DNA of 64,000 bases from Candidatus Sulfotelmatobacter sp. (GCA_036500765.1 DASYBM010000017.1:230180-294179), one strand, 5' to 3'. Numbered from the stretch's first letter, positions 51,712-61,269 are shown. Translations and numbers: made by a program. The notes: generated from the sequence alone by a model not told the origin.

Positions 51712-54303
51712 ATGCTCTCCGAATCCATCATCCTCAAACATATTGCGCGACAGACTAAGCGGGCGGCGGGGTTTAAGCAACTCGTGCGCGAGTTGGGGTT
51801 GCATGGGGACGAGCGGCGGGAACTGGATCTGCTCCTGCGGAAGATGGTGACGCGCGGGACTTTGATTCAGGCTGAGTCGGATCGTTATGAATTGCCGCAG
51901 GCGGCGGCCGACAAGAATTTGGTAGCGGGACGACTGTCGATGCATCGCGACGGGTTTGGATTTGTGGTTCCGGATGCGAAGTCGTTGAACGCGTCGCTCA
52001 AGGCGCGGCTTACGGGCGACATATTTATTCCTCCACATTTGATTGGAAACGCAATGCACGGGGATCTGGTGCTGGTGGATGTTGCGAACGTGCGTCCGGA
52101 TGGGCGGGCGGAGGGACGGATTGTGCGGCCGGTGAGGCGGGCGCATCCGACGGTGGTGGGGATTTTTCATTATGCGAGCCGCGGCGGATATGTGCGGCCG
52201 ATCGACAGCAAGATTACGCAGGAGATTTTGATTCCGGCGGGGATGGAAAGACCGGAGGCGGCGCATGAGGATAGAGCAGACAAGACCGAGATCCCTCGCC
52301 CCGCTGGAAAAAACGCGGGGCTTTGGGATGACAACCAGAAAGAGGGTAGACTTGCGAAGGCTGCGAGAAAGAAATCTGTGGATCGGGTGTTGGGGGATGA
52401 GGTGGTGCGGCGGACTTCCTGGGACGACTTGGAGGGCGTGGTCGTCGATGTAGAGATTACGGATTGGCCTTCGCCTACCTCGAACCCGCGGGGGCGGGTG
52501 ATTGAGATTCTGGGGCGGGAGGATGATTTCGGAGTCGATGTGGAGATCACGATCCGGAAATATCACCTGCCGCATCATTTTCCCGAGGCGGCGCTGCGCG
52601 AGGCACAGGATACGCTGGCGGTGATTCCAGCGGCGGAAGTGGCGCGGCGTCGGGATTTTCGCGGGCTGCCGATTGTGACGATCGATGGGGAAACGGCACG
52701 CGATTTTGATGATGCGGTGCATGTGCGCATGCTGCCGAATGGAAATTTTGAGTTGCACGTACACATTGCCGACGTGGCGCAGTATGTGACGGAGGGGTCG
52801 GCGCTGGATCAGGAAGCGCGGTTGCGCGGGACCAGCGTTTATTTTCCGGACCGCGCGGTTCCCATGCTTCCCTTGGAACTTTCTACTGACATTTGCAGTT
52901 TGCGGCCGCAGGTGGAGCGGCTAGTGCTGTCGTGCGTGATGGAGATGGATCATCGCGGGGAAATTGTGGGGTACGAGTTGTCGGAGGGCGTGATCCGGTC
53001 GGCGGAGCGGATGACGTACACGCTGGTGAATGCGGTGATCGAGGGCGATGCGGCGGCGCGCGAGCGCTATGCGCCGTTGGTTCCGACGTTTGAGTTAATG
53101 CGCGACCTGGCGCTGATTTTGAATCGCAAGCGGCAGCGGCGGGGGTCAATCGACTTTGATTTGCCGGAGCCGGTGATCGAGTTCGATGAGAACGGGCTGA
53201 TGAAGAGCATCACGCGGTCGGAACGCAACATCGCTAATCGGTTGATCGAGGAATTTATGCTGTCGGCGAATGAGTGCGTGGCGCAACATTTGGAATCGCG
53301 GGGCGTGGGGTCGTTGTATCGCATTCACGAAAAGCCGGACGCGAAACGCGTATACGACTTCGAGGTGATTGCGGCGACGTTTGGATATTCGCTGGGCGTG
53401 GGGGCGCTGCCGATTCATCGGGTGCAGATGAAGGCGGATCGGCGCGCGGCTTATGGGACGGGCAAGCGGGTGCGGGAGATTGAGGTGCCGAAGGATGTGC
53501 ACATCACGCCGCGCATGTATCAGAAGCTGACGGAGAAAATTGCAGGCAAGCCGGAGGAGCGGATCCTGAGTTATCTGATGCTGCGGTCGCTGAAGCAGGC
53601 GCGATATTCGGAGGAAAATCTGGGGCACTTTGCGCTGGCGGCGACTTCGTATACGCATTTTACGTCGCCGATTCGGAGGTATCCGGATTTGATTGTGCAT
53701 CGGGTGTTGAAGAGCGTGTTACGTCAAAACCCCCACCCTTCGACAGGCTCAGGGCAGGTTTTCTCGCAAAGTACGCGAGAAATGGGGCACCCGGAGTCTC
53801 ATGAGAAGGCTTCGCCTTGGTCGAAGCGGCGATTGGGCGGCGGTGACGGCATGCGGGCGGGAGTGCCCGTGCCACGCGAGTTGGGTGGGCCGATTGGGAT
53901 TGAGGAGCTGCATGAGATTGCGGAGGAATCGAGCCGAAACGAGCGCCGGGCGGCGGATGCGGAGCGGGAGTTGATGGAGGGGAAGAAAGTTAAGTTCATG
54001 GCGGATCGCGTGGGCGAGGAGTTTGAGGGGCTTATCACGAGCGTGACCAAGTTTGGATTTTTTGTGGAGCTTACGGATTTGTTTGTCGAGGGGCTGGTGC
54101 CGTTGAATACTTTGAACGACGATCGATACACGTATCACGAGAATACGCGGGAGATTATCGGGCAGCGGTCGCGGAAAATTTACAGCTTGGGGCAGAGGAT
54201 TCGGGTACTGGTCGACCGGATCGATCCGGTGGAGAAGAAGATTCAGTTTGCGGTGGTCGAGGAAGAGGTGGTGCGGAAGGGGAAGCGGCGAAGTCAGAAA
54301 TAG
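51712..54303 (+). CDS. rnr: Ribonuclease R with in-frame repeat insertions
   Basis: 863 residues, longer than the usual ~720-800. The N-terminal winged helix and cold-shock domains lead to the RNB catalytic core (TIDGETARDFDDAVHVR, VADVAQYVTEGSALDQEARL) and the S1 domain (GLITSVTKFGFFVELTDLF). RNase R degrades structured RNA 3'-to-5'. Two foreign-looking stretches break conserved regions. About residues 180-232 contain a family B element (IPRPAGKNAGLWDDN) between the two parts of the second cold-shock domain. About residues 673-725 contain a family A element (HPSTGSGQVFSQSTREMGHP) just before LHEIAEESSRNERR. Both stay in frame. Confidence 0.93.
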   Translation: MLSESIILKHIARQTKRAAGFKQLVRELGLHGDERRELDLLLRKMVTRGTLIQAESDRYELPQAAADKNLVAGRLSMHRDGFGFVVPDAKSLNASLKARLTGDIFIPPHLIGNAMHGDLVLVDVANVRPDGRAEGRIVRPVRRAHPTVVGIFHYASRGGYVRPIDSKITQEILIPAGMERPEAAHEDRADKTEIPRPAGKNAGLWDDNQKEGRLAKAARKKSVDRVLGDEVVRRTSWDDLEGVVVDVEITDWPSPTSNPRGRVIEILGREDDFGVDVEITIRKYHLPHHFPEAALREAQDTLAVIPAAEVARRRDFRGLPIVTIDGETARDFDDAVHVRMLPNGNFELHVHIADVAQYVTEGSALDQEARLRGTSVYFPDRAVPMLPLELSTDICSLRPQVERLVLSCVMEMDHRGEIVGYELSEGVIRSAERMTYTLVNAVIEGDAAARERYAPLVPTFELMRDLALILNRKRQRRGSIDFDLPEPVIEFDENGLMKSITRSERNIANRLIEEFMLSANECVAQHLESRGVGSLYRIHEKPDAKRVYDFEVIAATFGYSLGVGALPIHRVQMKADRRAAYGTGKRVREIEVPKDVHITPRMYQKLTEKIAGKPEERILSYLMLRSLKQARYSEENLGHFALAATSYTHFTSPIRRYPDLIVHRVLKSVLRQNPHPSTGSGQVFSQSTREMGHPESHEKASPWSKRRLGGGDGMRAGVPVPRELGGPIGIEELHEIAEESSRNERRAADAERELMEGKKVKFMADRVGEEFEGLITSVTKFGFFVELTDLFVEGLVPLNTLNDDRYTYHENTREIIGQRSRKIYSLGQRIRVLVDRIDPVEKKIQFAVVEEEVVRKGKRRSQK
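52289..52333. repeat. Dispersed palindromic repeat, family B copy 8, inside rnr
   Basis: GAGATCCCTCGCCCCGCTGG then GGGGCTTTGGGATGACAACC. It lies in the cold-shock-domain insertion and is translated. Confidence 0.85.
53731..53794. repeat. REP-like palindrome, family A copy 8, inside rnr
   Basis: CCCCCACCCTTCGACAGGCT, then TTCTCGCAAAGTACGCGAGA and AATGGGGCACCCGG. It has the same extended arm as copy 1 (CCCTGAGCTTGTCGAAGGGC on the opposite strand). Confidence 0.88.
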
Positions 54304-54339
54304 CTCGAAGGCGGGGAACAATTTCCCGAGCGAAACGAC

Positions 54340-54930
54340 TTATATGTCGGTTACTTGGCCTTGTGCATCTACTAACGCAATGTAAATGCCGGCATCATGG
54401 GCCCTTGCGGCCATCGCCGTCGCGAGCCGGAGGGTGGTTTTTGTATTAGGAACCACGGCCACCTGGCGGCCGCCTTTTGGCTTCTGCATTAGTTGGCCGA
54501 TCGCTTCAAGGAGGCCCTTCCGCAGACGCGATGTCTGACCAGCATGTGACGTATTAACAATTCCGCCTTTGCATTCCGCCAGGACCGTAAGCGCCTCTGT
54601 GCTTGCTGTAACATCCCCCAGCCCTGGCCTAGGGTCTACGACTACCGTTTGTTGCCCGCGTACGTACGTTCCTCTGTAGAGCGTTATGCCAAGCTGTTCA
54701 TCCCGACGAGAAAACCCATGGGTCAAAAGCCAGGCCGCAATTTCGAATTGTTTGCCGTGCACGCCGTCAGGGTGTATTTCAACGGTTGTCACGCCAGGTA
54801 GCGTTCTCAGGAGATGTTCGGCGTATGCGAGCATTACGGCGGCTTCGGGAAGGTATCTTTCCATCGCCGCATCACACTTGCTGTGTCGTTTGTCCGGTGG
54901 ATCGCGCTCGATTATCAAGTCGTCAAACAT
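54340..54930 (-). CDS. Putative PD-(D/E)XK-like nuclease
   Basis: 196 residues. The C-terminal half contains GDVTASTEALTVLAECKGG, with Asp and then E-C-K spaced as in PD-(D/E)XK nucleases, followed by a helix (LRKGLLEAIGQLMQKPKGGR) and a strand (QVAVVPNTKTTLRLATAMAA). The N-terminal half is unrelated to known domains. It lies ten bases after glmM on the same strand, so co-transcription is likely. No methylase or helicase adjoins. A nuclease or a relic of a restriction system are both possible; the family assignment rests on one motif. Confidence 0.55.
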   Translation of the reverse strand: MFDDLIIERDPPDKRHSKCDAAMERYLPEAAVMLAYAEHLLRTLPGVTTVEIHPDGVHGKQFEIAAWLLTHGFSRRDEQLGITLYRGTYVRGQQTVVVDPRPGLGDVTASTEALTVLAECKGGIVNTSHAGQTSRLRKGLLEAIGQLMQKPKGGRQVAVVPNTKTTLRLATAMAARAHDAGIYIALVDAQGQVTDI

Positions 54931-54939
54931 AGTGTGCCT

Positions 54940-56313
54940 CTAAGCTCCCAGGGCTTTTTGAATTTCGGCGGCGATGTTGGCCGTGAGCGCGCGCATTTTT
55001 TCTTCGGATTCGGCTTCAACCATTACCCGTGCTAACGCTTCGGTGCCGGAGTAGCGTACTACTACGCGGCCGTTGCCGTTGAGGTCGCGCTCGGCGGCTT
55101 CGATGGCGGATTGGATGGCGGGGATTTGGGCGAAGGGGATTTTTTCGCGGACGCGGATGTTTTGAATTTTCTGGGGGAGGACTTTCAGGTCGGCGATCAG
55201 GTCGGCCAGCGATTTTCCGCTGCGGACGACGATGTCCATGAGGCGAAGAGCGGTTAACAGGCCGTCGCCGGTGGTGGAATCGGTGTCGCGGAAGATGATG
55301 TGGCCGGATTGTTCGCCGCCAAGAGTGGCGCCAGTCTTCAGCATTTCTTCGAGGACGTATTTGTCGCCGACGTTGGCGCGCAGCATGCGGATGCCCGATT
55401 TCTTCAGCGCGATCTCGAGGCCCATGTTCGACATCGTTGTGGAGACCACCGTGTCGGCCTTCAACTTTCCTTGCGCGTGCAAGTCGCGAGCGGCGGCCAG
55501 GAGTACGCCGTCGCCGTTGACCACGCGGCCGGAGGCGTCGCAGAACAGGGCGCGGTCGGCGTCGCCGTCGAAGGTTACGCCGAGATCGAATTTGCCGGGT
55601 GATTCCGCAACCATTTTCCCCAGCGTTTCCGGGTGCAGCGCGCCGCAGCCTTCATTGATGTTCTTGCCGTCGGGCGAGACGTGGATGAAGGTCGCCTGAA
55701 TTTTCAGGTTGCGAAATAGTTCCGGAGCTTCGGCTGTGGCAGCGCCGTTGGCGCAATCGACGAGCACGCGCAATTTGCCGAGATCGGAGGAGACGCCGGC
55801 GGTGAGCGAGTGGACATAGGCATGACGCAACTCGGCTTCGCCGGGAAGAGATGGTTTGGGAATCTTGAGCGCGGTATCGTCGGCGGAGGATTTATTTTCG
55901 AGTTGGGCGAAGATTTCTTTTTCGATGGCAAGTTCGCGGGCGTCGGTGAGTTTGAAGCCGTCCCCGGAAAAAACTTTGATGCCATTATCGGTCCAGGGAT
56001 TGTGCGAGGCGGAGATGACGACGCCCGCGGACATGCCTCGCGAGCGCGCGAGATAGGCGATGCCGGGAGTGGTGATGACGCCGGCGCTGTGGACTTCAAC
56101 GCCGACGGCCGCGAGACCTTCGGCGACGCGGTCGGCGATCCAGCGGCTGGATTCGCGAGTATCCTGGCCGATGACGGCTTGGGCTTTCTGCGTGGTGCGC
56201 AGCAGGTCGTGGCCGAGGGCGCGGCCGATGAGGTAAGTGCTCTGTTTGGTGAGCGGGAATTCTCCCGCGATGGCGCGGATGCCGTCGGTGCCGAATAATT
56301 GCCGTTGGGTCAT
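54940..56313 (-). CDS. glmM: Phosphoglucosamine mutase GlmM
   Basis: 457 residues from ATG 56313, because MTQRQLFGTDGIRAIAGEFP is the normal family start; the longer frame runs through repeat sequence. The active-site serine is in VVISASHNPWTDNGIK (about residue 104), the magnesium loop is DGDADRALF, and RYSGTEALARVMVE binds phosphate near the end. It converts glucosamine-6-phosphate to glucosamine-1-phosphate for UDP-GlcNAc. It follows cdaR and cdaA, an arrangement conserved in many bacteria that couples c-di-AMP signalling to wall synthesis. Confidence 0.96.
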   Translation of the reverse strand: MTQRQLFGTDGIRAIAGEFPLTKQSTYLIGRALGHDLLRTTQKAQAVIGQDTRESSRWIADRVAEGLAAVGVEVHSAGVITTPGIAYLARSRGMSAGVVISASHNPWTDNGIKVFSGDGFKLTDARELAIEKEIFAQLENKSSADDTALKIPKPSLPGEAELRHAYVHSLTAGVSSDLGKLRVLVDCANGAATAEAPELFRNLKIQATFIHVSPDGKNINEGCGALHPETLGKMVAESPGKFDLGVTFDGDADRALFCDASGRVVNGDGVLLAAARDLHAQGKLKADTVVSTTMSNMGLEIALKKSGIRMLRANVGDKYVLEEMLKTGATLGGEQSGHIIFRDTDSTTGDGLLTALRLMDIVVRSGKSLADLIADLKVLPQKIQNIRVREKIPFAQIPAIQSAIEAAERDLNGNGRVVVRYSGTEALARVMVEAESEEKMRALTANIAAEIQKALGA

Positions 56314-56399
56314 AAGAAGACTTTCAAATGAAGAATAACGATGATAAATGAGTGGGCGGCCCGCGGGGGCTGAAGCCCGCTCCGATCTCACGCCTCTAC

Positions 56400-56425
56400 G
56401 CGGCCCTGAAGGGCCGCTCTTCCAC
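56400..56425. repeat. GC-rich palindrome between glmM and cdaR
   Basis: GCGGCCCTGAAGGGCCGCTC; an almost identical element lies at 49972-49995. Confidence 0.7.
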
Positions 56426-56499
56426 GTGCGCCCGCTCTCCTACGTCATCGCCGTCAGTTCGGCGGAGTTACGGGTGGTCGGATCAGCGGATGAACGATT

Positions 56500-57174
56500 T
56501 TAGTGGGTAGGGGTGGTACCGGGTTTTTCGACGATGACGGTTACGCGGATGGAAGTTGTCTGGACGACCTGGACCAAGGGATCGGAGACGTAGACGTTGG
56601 TGGTGAAGATGGCGCTGCCGCGGGTTCCGGTGGCGTCGATGGGGTCGGTGGTGGCGGCGTCGATTTGTTCGACATGATGGCGGGGGCCGCTGATGGTGAC
56701 TCGCGGCGGATCGGCGACGGTGTCGATGTGTTCGCCCTCGGTAAAAATTCCGGTGACACGGGGATGAATCTCGACTTCGCGGGTCAGACGCGTATCGAAT
56801 GCGAGGTGCAACTGGCTGGGGACGACTTGCACGACGGTGATGCCGCGGGGATGGCGGACCTGTTGCGAGGTGAGATCAAAGGTGCGTTCGCCGGGCTTCA
56901 CGTCGGCCAGTTCGATTTCGGCGTGGATCTCGTTGGTCTGCAACTGGCGAATGACGCGCTCGGGGCCGCGCACGCGGATCTGGGCTTCGGGAATCATCTC
57001 GGAGCTGATTTCGAGATGTGAGGGGACGTGCTGAAAGACGATAGGGGCGCGTACGGCGACTTCGGCGGGCTGCTCGTCGGGAGAGATCAGAAACCACATT
57101 CCCGTGGCCAGCAGGAGGGACAAGAATTTCAAGCCGAAGTTGTGGAAGAGGTAGCGCTGGAAGAAGGCGATCAT
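56500..57174 (-). CDS. cdaR: YbbR-domain protein CdaR
   Basis: 224 residues. One N-terminal membrane helix (FGLKFLSLLLATGMWFLISP) is followed by two to three YbbR repeats (RVRGPERVIRQLQTNEIHAE, then VEIHPRVTGIFTEGEHIDTV). In other bacteria CdaR lies outside the cytoplasm and modulates the activity of the diadenylate cyclase CdaA. Its start overlaps the cdaA stop by four bases, so translation is coupled. Confidence 0.92.
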   Translation of the reverse strand: MIAFFQRYLFHNFGLKFLSLLLATGMWFLISPDEQPAEVAVRAPIVFQHVPSHLEISSEMIPEAQIRVRGPERVIRQLQTNEIHAEIELADVKPGERTFDLTSQQVRHPRGITVVQVVPSQLHLAFDTRLTREVEIHPRVTGIFTEGEHIDTVADPPRVTISGPRHHVEQIDAATTDPIDATGTRGSAIFTTNVYVSDPLVQVVQTTSIRVTVIVEKPGTTPTH

Positions 57175-58058
57175 GGCTGAGACTCCGATTCGGCCGCGGG
57201 TTCGGACTTGCGCGGGGCGGGATCGCGCAGAGGAGAATCGAGTAGGGCGTCTGACTCGTCGTCGGCCTGCGCGATCGTAGTGGGCAGAGTGACCGGCGCC
57301 ATGTAGCGGCGCAGTTCGCTGCCGAGGCGCTCACGCAGTTGCTCGACGGTCAGGTCGCGCTCGATTTTGCCGCCGATGGCGAGACTGATGGCTCCGGTTT
57401 CTTCCGAGCAGATCACGGCGATGGCGTCGGTTTCCTCGGTGATGCCGATGCCGGCGCGGTGGCGGGTACCGAGTTGGGTGGACAGCAGAGGATTCATGGA
57501 CAACGGAAGAAAGCAGGCGGCGGCGGCGATGCGGTCTTTTTGAACGATGACGGCGCCGTCGTGGAGCGGAGCGCTGGGGCGGAAGATGGTGGCGAGCAGA
57601 TCGTAGGAAAGGCGGGCGTCGAGGGGGACACCGCTTTCGATGTGGGTGCGCAGTCCGATTTCGCGTTCGATGACGATGAGTGCGCCGGTTTGGTGCTGGG
57701 AAAAAAGATTGGCGGCGAGGACGATGTCGTCGTAGGAATCGCTGTCGGTGGAGGAGCCGCCGAGGAAGGTCATGCGGCGGCCGAGATCGGCGAGCACGTG
57801 GCGGATCTCCGATTGGAAAACGACGATGAGCGCGAACACCAGGTAGGGGAGTACATGGCTTACCACCCAGTTCAAAGTGGTGAGTTCGCCAATGCGAGCC
57901 AGGTAGAAAATTACGGAGACGACGACGAGACCTACGAGCATGGGCGCGGCGCGGGTGCCGCGGATCATCACGAGGACCTGGTAGATGAGGAGGGAAACCA
58001 GGAGGATATCGAGCGTGACCCATGCGGCTTGCGTCCAGGATGTGATGACGGGGATCAC
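57171..58058 (-). CDS. cdaA: Diadenylate cyclase CdaA
   Basis: 295 residues. Three N-terminal membrane helices (AAWVTLDILLVSLLIYQVLV, MLVGLVVVSVIFYLARIG, VLPYLVFALIVVFQSEIR) are followed by the DAC domain with PLHDGAVIVQKDRIAAAACF and GTRHRAGIGITEETDAIAVI; the DGA and RHR motifs bind ATP. It makes c-di-AMP from two ATP. The C-terminal ~40 residues are Asp-, Ser- and Pro-rich. The operon cdaA-cdaR-glmM is intact apart from a 186-base gap with a palindrome before glmM. Confidence 0.95.
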   Translation of the reverse strand: MIPVITSWTQAAWVTLDILLVSLLIYQVLVMIRGTRAAPMLVGLVVVSVIFYLARIGELTTLNWVVSHVLPYLVFALIVVFQSEIRHVLADLGRRMTFLGGSSTDSDSYDDIVLAANLFSQHQTGALIVIEREIGLRTHIESGVPLDARLSYDLLATIFRPSAPLHDGAVIVQKDRIAAAACFLPLSMNPLLSTQLGTRHRAGIGITEETDAIAVICSEETGAISLAIGGKIERDLTVEQLRERLGSELRRYMAPVTLPTTIAQADDESDALLDSPLRDPAPRKSEPAAESESQP

Positions 58059-58151
58059 GCGAATATTGTAAATGGAGCGGGATTGATGGAACGGATTCGG
58101 TTATTGAAACGCCGGTCGCTCGTCCGAAGGGTCTCCTCGCGGAGGTCCGCT

Positions 58152-58183
58152 CCGGGGACGGCCGGGGCGGCTGTCCCCACATA
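58152..58183. repeat. GC-rich palindrome, family D
   Basis: GGACGGCCGGGGCGGCTGTC then CCCACATATTC; similar to the element at 30108. Confidence 0.55.
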
Positions 58184-58213
58184 TTCTTTTTCTTTATAGC
58201 CGCCTTTTGAGCT

Positions 58214-59596
58214 TTAGCCGGGCTTCTTGGTTATTGCGGCTTGAATTTCTCCGTGGGCCAGGCGGGCGGTGATTTCGTCGCCGAGGTTCAGATTGTTCGC
58301 GTCTTTCAGGAGGTTGCCATTGGAGTCGAAGACCAGGGCGTAGCCGCGCTCGAGAATGGCCAGCGGCGAGAGTGATTGGAGGGCGGTGTGAAGGCGCTCG
58401 CTGCGAACGCGGTATTGGAGCAGGACGTTGCGCATCACGGCGACCAGCGCGGCGGTGCGGCTGTCGAGCTCTTTGCGGATGCTGGAGAGAACGAGGCGCA
58501 AATCGTAGTGGCGCACCGCGGCGGAGACTTTTTCCCAGCGGCGCAGCATTTGCTCGAGCAATTGCCGCTGGGCGAGTTCGAGGCGGTGGGTGAGATCGTC
58601 GAGCTTTTGCTGGCGCTGGTGGATGAGTTCCATCATGCGGGCGAAGGCGCCGTGCTGCGCGAGTTCGGTGAGGGATTGACGGCCTATGAGGAGGCGATAG
58701 CGCATGGCGCGACTGAGGCGGTCAGATAAGGCGGCTACGTGGTCTTCAACTTCCTGACGGGAACGGATTACGAGTTCCGCGGCGGCGGAGGGTGTGGGAG
58801 CGCGCAGATCGGCGACGAAATCGACGATGGTGAAATCGGTTTCGTGGCCGACGGCAGAGATCACGGGAACGGAGGATGCGGCGACCGTGCGAGCGAGGGA
58901 TTCATTGTTGAAGGCAGCGAGATCTTCGGCGGAGCCGCCGCCTCGGGCGACGATGATGACATCGACGTTGTCTTGTTGGCTGTCGTCCTGATTAAAGAAA
59001 CGGACTCCGGCGGCGACTTCTTGTGAAGCCGCATCCCCTTGGACCTGAGCGTGATAGATGAGAACGTTCACGGAGCGATGCCGACGCTGGAGGACGTTGA
59101 GAATGTCGCGCAGTGCAGCGGCCTGGGTCGAGGTGACGATGCCGATGCGCGATGGAAGTGCGGGAATTGGCTTCTTGCGCTCGGAGGCGAAAAGGCCTTC
59201 AGCTTCGAGTTTGGCTTTGAGTTGCTCGAATGCGAGTTGCAGGGAGCCGGCGCCTTTTGGCTCGATGTGTTCAGCGGAAATTTGGAGCTCGCCGCGGTCT
59301 TCATAAACCGTGACACGGCCGCGGACGACGACTTGCTGGCCGTCGGCGGGGCGGAAGCGAAGCAGGCGCGCCGCGGAGCGGAACATGACGACGCGAATCT
59401 GCGCGTTGCCGTCTTTCAGCGTGAAATAGAGATGGCCGGAGTCGGGAGCGCGGAAGTTGGAAATTTCGCCTTCGACCCAGGCGTCAGAATATTCGCGCTC
59501 GATGTGCGAGCGGACGGCGGCGACCAGGTCGCGAACTTTCCAGAGGCGGCGCTCGGGCGGGCGAAAGTTGAATCCCATCTGGTCGGCGAGGGACAT
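58214..59596 (-). CDS. xseA: Exodeoxyribonuclease VII large subunit
   Basis: 460 residues from ATG 59596. An OB-fold domain (LWKVRDLVAAVRSHIEREYS, then WVEGEISNFRAPDSGHLYFT) precedes the catalytic region (IGIVTSTQAAALRDILNVLQ, then IIVARGGGSAEDLAAFNNES) and a long coiled coil. With XseB it degrades single-stranded DNA in repair and recombination. No xseB gene follows within the window, although in many genomes it is the next gene. A TTG six codons upstream is an alternative start. Confidence 0.94.
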   Translation of the reverse strand: MSLADQMGFNFRPPERRLWKVRDLVAAVRSHIEREYSDAWVEGEISNFRAPDSGHLYFTLKDGNAQIRVVMFRSAARLLRFRPADGQQVVVRGRVTVYEDRGELQISAEHIEPKGAGSLQLAFEQLKAKLEAEGLFASERKKPIPALPSRIGIVTSTQAAALRDILNVLQRRHRSVNVLIYHAQVQGDAASQEVAAGVRFFNQDDSQQDNVDVIIVARGGGSAEDLAAFNNESLARTVAASSVPVISAVGHETDFTIVDFVADLRAPTPSAAAELVIRSRQEVEDHVAALSDRLSRAMRYRLLIGRQSLTELAQHGAFARMMELIHQRQQKLDDLTHRLELAQRQLLEQMLRRWEKVSAAVRHYDLRLVLSSIRKELDSRTAALVAVMRNVLLQYRVRSERLHTALQSLSPLAILERGYALVFDSNGNLLKDANNLNLGDEITARLAHGEIQAAITKKPG

Positions 59597-59620
59597 GGGG
59601 GAAGTGTAACGCAAGAAAGA

Positions 59621-59652
59621 AAGCTTCTAGCTCCTAGCTTTTAGCTTGGAGC
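59621..59652. repeat. AGCTAGA/AGCTTTT heptamer run
   Basis: AAGCTTCTAGCTCCTAGCTT then TTAGCTTGGA, between xseA and the carboxyltransferase gene. Confidence 0.7.
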
Positions 59653-59705
59653 CAACGCAAGCTCAGTCTTCGTTGATCTCACACGCGCGGCGTCGTGCCG
59701 AAGGC

Positions 59706-59711
59706 TATAAT
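59706..59711 (+). promoter_or_regulatory. Possible -10 element of a leaderless message
   Basis: TATAAT ends only seven bases before the ATG at 59719, which lacks a Shine-Dalgarno. This is the spacing expected if transcription begins at or close to the start codon. No good -35 box was found at the normal distance. Confidence 0.4.
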
Positions 59712-59718
59712 CCTGCGC

Positions 59719-61269
59719 ATGAATCTTGAACAAAAAGTTGCGGAACTGAAGAAAAGAAATCAACTTGCCGAGGAGGGTGGCGGGGCGAAGCGGCGCGAGC
59801 GGCAGCACAAAGAAGGCAAGATGTCCGCGCGCGAGCGGGTTGAGTTTTTGCTCGACGAGGGAACGTTTGAAGAGACCGACAAGCTGGTCACGCATCGGTG
59901 CAATGATTTCGGCATGGCCGAACAGAAGATTTATGGCGACGGATTTATCACGGGTTACGGGCGCATCGAGGGGCGGCTGGTGTATGTGTTTGCGCAGGAC
60001 TTTACCGTGTTCGGCGGGTCGCTGTCAGAGACGAATGCGGGGAAGATTGTGAAGATTATGGATCTGGCGGCAAAGATGGGCGCGCCGGTGATTGGATTGA
60101 ACGATTCGGGCGGAGCGCGGATTCAGGAAGGCGTGTTGTCTCTGGCGGGATATGCGGATATTTTCTTGCGCAACACGATTTACAGCGGCGTGGTGCCGCA
60201 GATTTCGGCGATCATGGGGCCGTGCGCGGGAGGGGCGGTGTATTCGCCGGCGATTACGGATTTTGTTTTGATGGTGGACAAGACTTCCTACATGTTCATC
60301 ACCGGGCCGGACGTGATCAAGACCGTGACGCATGAGGAGGTCACGAAAGATCAACTGGGCGGCGCGATGACGCACAACGAAACTTCGGGCGTGGCGCACT
60401 TTTTGGCGCACGACGATGCGGAATGTTTGTCGATGGTGCGGGAGCTGTTGAGTTTTTTGCCGTCGAATAATCTGGACGAGCCGCCGCGGAAGGCGTGTAC
60501 GGATCCGATTGATCGGGCGGATGCGGCGCTGGATACGATGGTTCCGGCACAGTCGAACCAGCCGTATGACATGAAAGATGTGATTCATGCGGTGGTCGAC
60601 GATGGCTATTTTTTCGAGGTGCAGGAGCATTACGCGAAGAACATTGTTGTCGGTTTTGGGCGGCTCGATGGACGGCCGGTGGGGATTGTCGCGAATCAGC
60701 CGGCGATGCTGGCGGGGACGCTGGATATTAATGCGTCGGTGAAGGGGGCGCGTTTTGTGCGGTTTTGCGATTGCTTCAACATTCCGCTGGTGACGTTTGA
60801 AGATGTTCCGGGATTTCTGCCGGGAACCGCGCAGGAGTATGGCGGCATCATCAAGCACGGGGCGAAGTTGCTGTATGCGTTTGCCGAGGCGACGGTGCCG
60901 AAAGTCACGGTGATTACGCGGAAGGCGTATGGCGGGGCGTATTGCGTGATGGCGTCGAAGCATATCCGTACCGACGTGAATTATGCGTGGCCGTCCGCGG
61001 AGATTGCGGTGATGGGGCCGGAGGGCGCGGTGGATATCGTCTACAAACGCGAACTGGATGGAGCGGCGAATCGCGAGCAACTGCGGCGCGAGAAGATCGA
61101 AGAGTTTCGCGACCGGTTTGCGAATCCTTATGTGGCTGCCGATCGGGGATTTGTGGATGCGGTGATCCAGCCGCGGGAGACGCGCAAGAAATTGATTCAG
61201 GCGCTGGCGATGCTGGAGACGAAGCGGGATCGGAATCCGGCAAAAAAGCATGGGAATATACCGCTGTAG
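59719..61269 (+). CDS. Acyl-CoA carboxylase carboxyltransferase subunit (propionyl-CoA/methylmalonyl-CoA type)
   Basis: 516 residues from ATG 59719. The two crotonase-like halves are typical: [20 protein letters not shown] binds acyl-CoA, and [20 protein letters not shown] and [20 protein letters not shown] bind biotin-carboxyl. The layout fits PccB or MmdA and the length is normal. It moves the carboxyl group from biotin to propionyl-CoA or a related acyl-CoA. No biotin-carrier or biotin-carboxylase gene lies within the window, so the holoenzyme must be completed from elsewhere. Start placement and possible leaderless transcription are noted separately. Confidence 0.92.
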   Translation: MNLEQKVAELKKRNQLAEEGGGAKRRERQHKEGKMSARERVEFLLDEGTFEETDKLVTHRCNDFGMAEQKIYGDGFITGYGRIEGRLVYVFAQDFTVFGGSLSETNAGKIVKIMDLAAKMGAPVIGLNDSGGARIQEGVLSLAGYADIFLRNTIYSGVVPQISAIMGPCAGGAVYSPAITDFVLMVDKTSYMFITGPDVIKTVTHEEVTKDQLGGAMTHNETSGVAHFLAHDDAECLSMVRELLSFLPSNNLDEPPRKACTDPIDRADAALDTMVPAQSNQPYDMKDVIHAVVDDGYFFEVQEHYAKNIVVGFGRLDGRPVGIVANQPAMLAGTLDINASVKGARFVRFCDCFNIPLVTFEDVPGFLPGTAQEYGGIIKHGAKLLYAFAEATVPKVTVITRKAYGGAYCVMASKHIRTDVNYAWPSAEIAVMGPEGAVDIVYKRELDGAANREQLRREKIEEFRDRFANPYVAADRGFVDAVIQPRETRKKLIQALAMLETKRDRNPAKKHGNIPL

